NCBI GenBank assembly: GCA_964585895.1
Contig: CAZPFP010000039.1
Location: 1 to 5,248 of the forward strand
DNA: 5,248 bases
Source of the DNA: CAZPFP01 sp964585895
Lineage (GTDB): Bacteria > Patescibacteriota > Microgenomatia > PFEM01 > JAHIFH01
Direction of reading: 5' to 3'
How positions within the stretch are numbered: position 1 is the first letter of the stretch; each line of letters starts with the position of its first letter. Shown here piece by piece: positions 5,049 to 5,248 of this stretch. The position numbers and the translations under genes are program-made. The notes beneath the pieces were generated by a model. That model ran no database searches. It saw only the letters and a program-made list of their open reading frames with translations, and had not been told where the DNA came from.

Positions 5049-5248
5049 TTTTCTAAAAAAAAGAAAAGGACTTCTTGAGGGAATTGTAATTTGTGGCGGG
5101 GAGCCAACTATCCACAGAGAATTGCCCGGTTTTATAAAAAAAATAAAAAAAATCGGTTATTTAACAAAACTTGACACTAATGGTTCAATCCCTGAAATGT
5201 TAAAAAAAATAACAGATAAAAAATTAATTGATTATGTAGCAATGGATA
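4984..5248 (+). CDS. Radical SAM activase-like gene, N-terminus missing, continues off the right edge
   Basis: From ATG 4984 the frame reads MALILPEKILKQPRIPEKYF and runs to the window end (88 full codons). GIVICGGEPT at about 33-42 contains the GGE motif that binds the SAM amino group, and later LTKLDTNGS and LIDYVAMD are typical of NrdG-type anaerobic ribonucleotide reductase activating proteins. In complete relatives about 45 residues precede the LILPEK-like stretch and carry CxxxCxxC, the ligand of the [4Fe-4S] cluster. Here this part is absent: an in-frame TGA lies at 4972-4974, and the upstream DNA encodes a HAD fragment in another frame. Without those cysteines it cannot be an active radical SAM enzyme. 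The start codon is therefore only the first ATG, not a true start. Confidence 0.7.
   Translation, partial: MALILPEKILKQPRIPEKYFFDFLKKRKGLLEGIVICGGEPTIHRELPGFIKKIKKIGYLTKLDTNGSIPEMLKKITDKKLIDYVAMD

Noticed and set aside
5108..5116. CTATCCACA, a one-mismatch DnaA box
   Set aside because: It lies inside radical SAM coding sequence (PTIHRE) and is best taken as background.

Overview
The window looks like a bacterial chromosome fragment of roughly 38-40% GC, most likely from a Patescibacteria/CPR-type organism. This placement is inferred from small tightly packed genes, a YebC protein followed by short uncharacterised genes, a lone Xer-type recombinase, and a radical SAM fragment like the NrdG-type activases common in that group. 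No rRNA or other phylogenetic marker is present. Stops are TAA, TAG and TGA, so nothing suggests a recoded genetic code.

Layout, left to right, all clear genes on the + strand. (1) 1-744: the 3' end of an unrecognised gene with one C-terminal membrane segment; a strong intergenic hairpin; a 74-residue exported or membrane-anchored peptide with ten cysteines; and a rho-independent terminator. (2) 745-2567: an apparent three-gene operon of yebC (translation/transcription regulator family), an 8-9-pass membrane protein overlapping it by 11 bases, and a 96-residue small beta-rich protein one base further on. (3) 2568-3157: about 590 bases without a clear gene. It holds a weak terminator, a tandem 10-bp repeat, a perfect DnaA-box match, a minus-strand reading frame that may be a decayed gene, and, just before the next gene, a 30-bp near-palindrome with the geometry of a Xer/dif site. 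(4) 3158-4707: a complete tyrosine recombinase and, two bases downstream, a protein with a PD-(D/E)XK-nuclease-like motif. (5) 4708-5248: a good promoter, then a junction where the N-terminus of a HAD-superfamily nucleotidase-like gene runs in an overlapping frame into a radical SAM gene lacking its cluster-binding N-terminus. This gene continues off the right edge.

The two most interesting points are the dif-like site overlapping the -10 element of the xer gene, which could make it both recombination target and autoregulatory element, and the HAD/radical SAM junction, which is either a real deletion fusing two gene remnants or an assembly error. The ten-cysteine peptide has no family I recognise.
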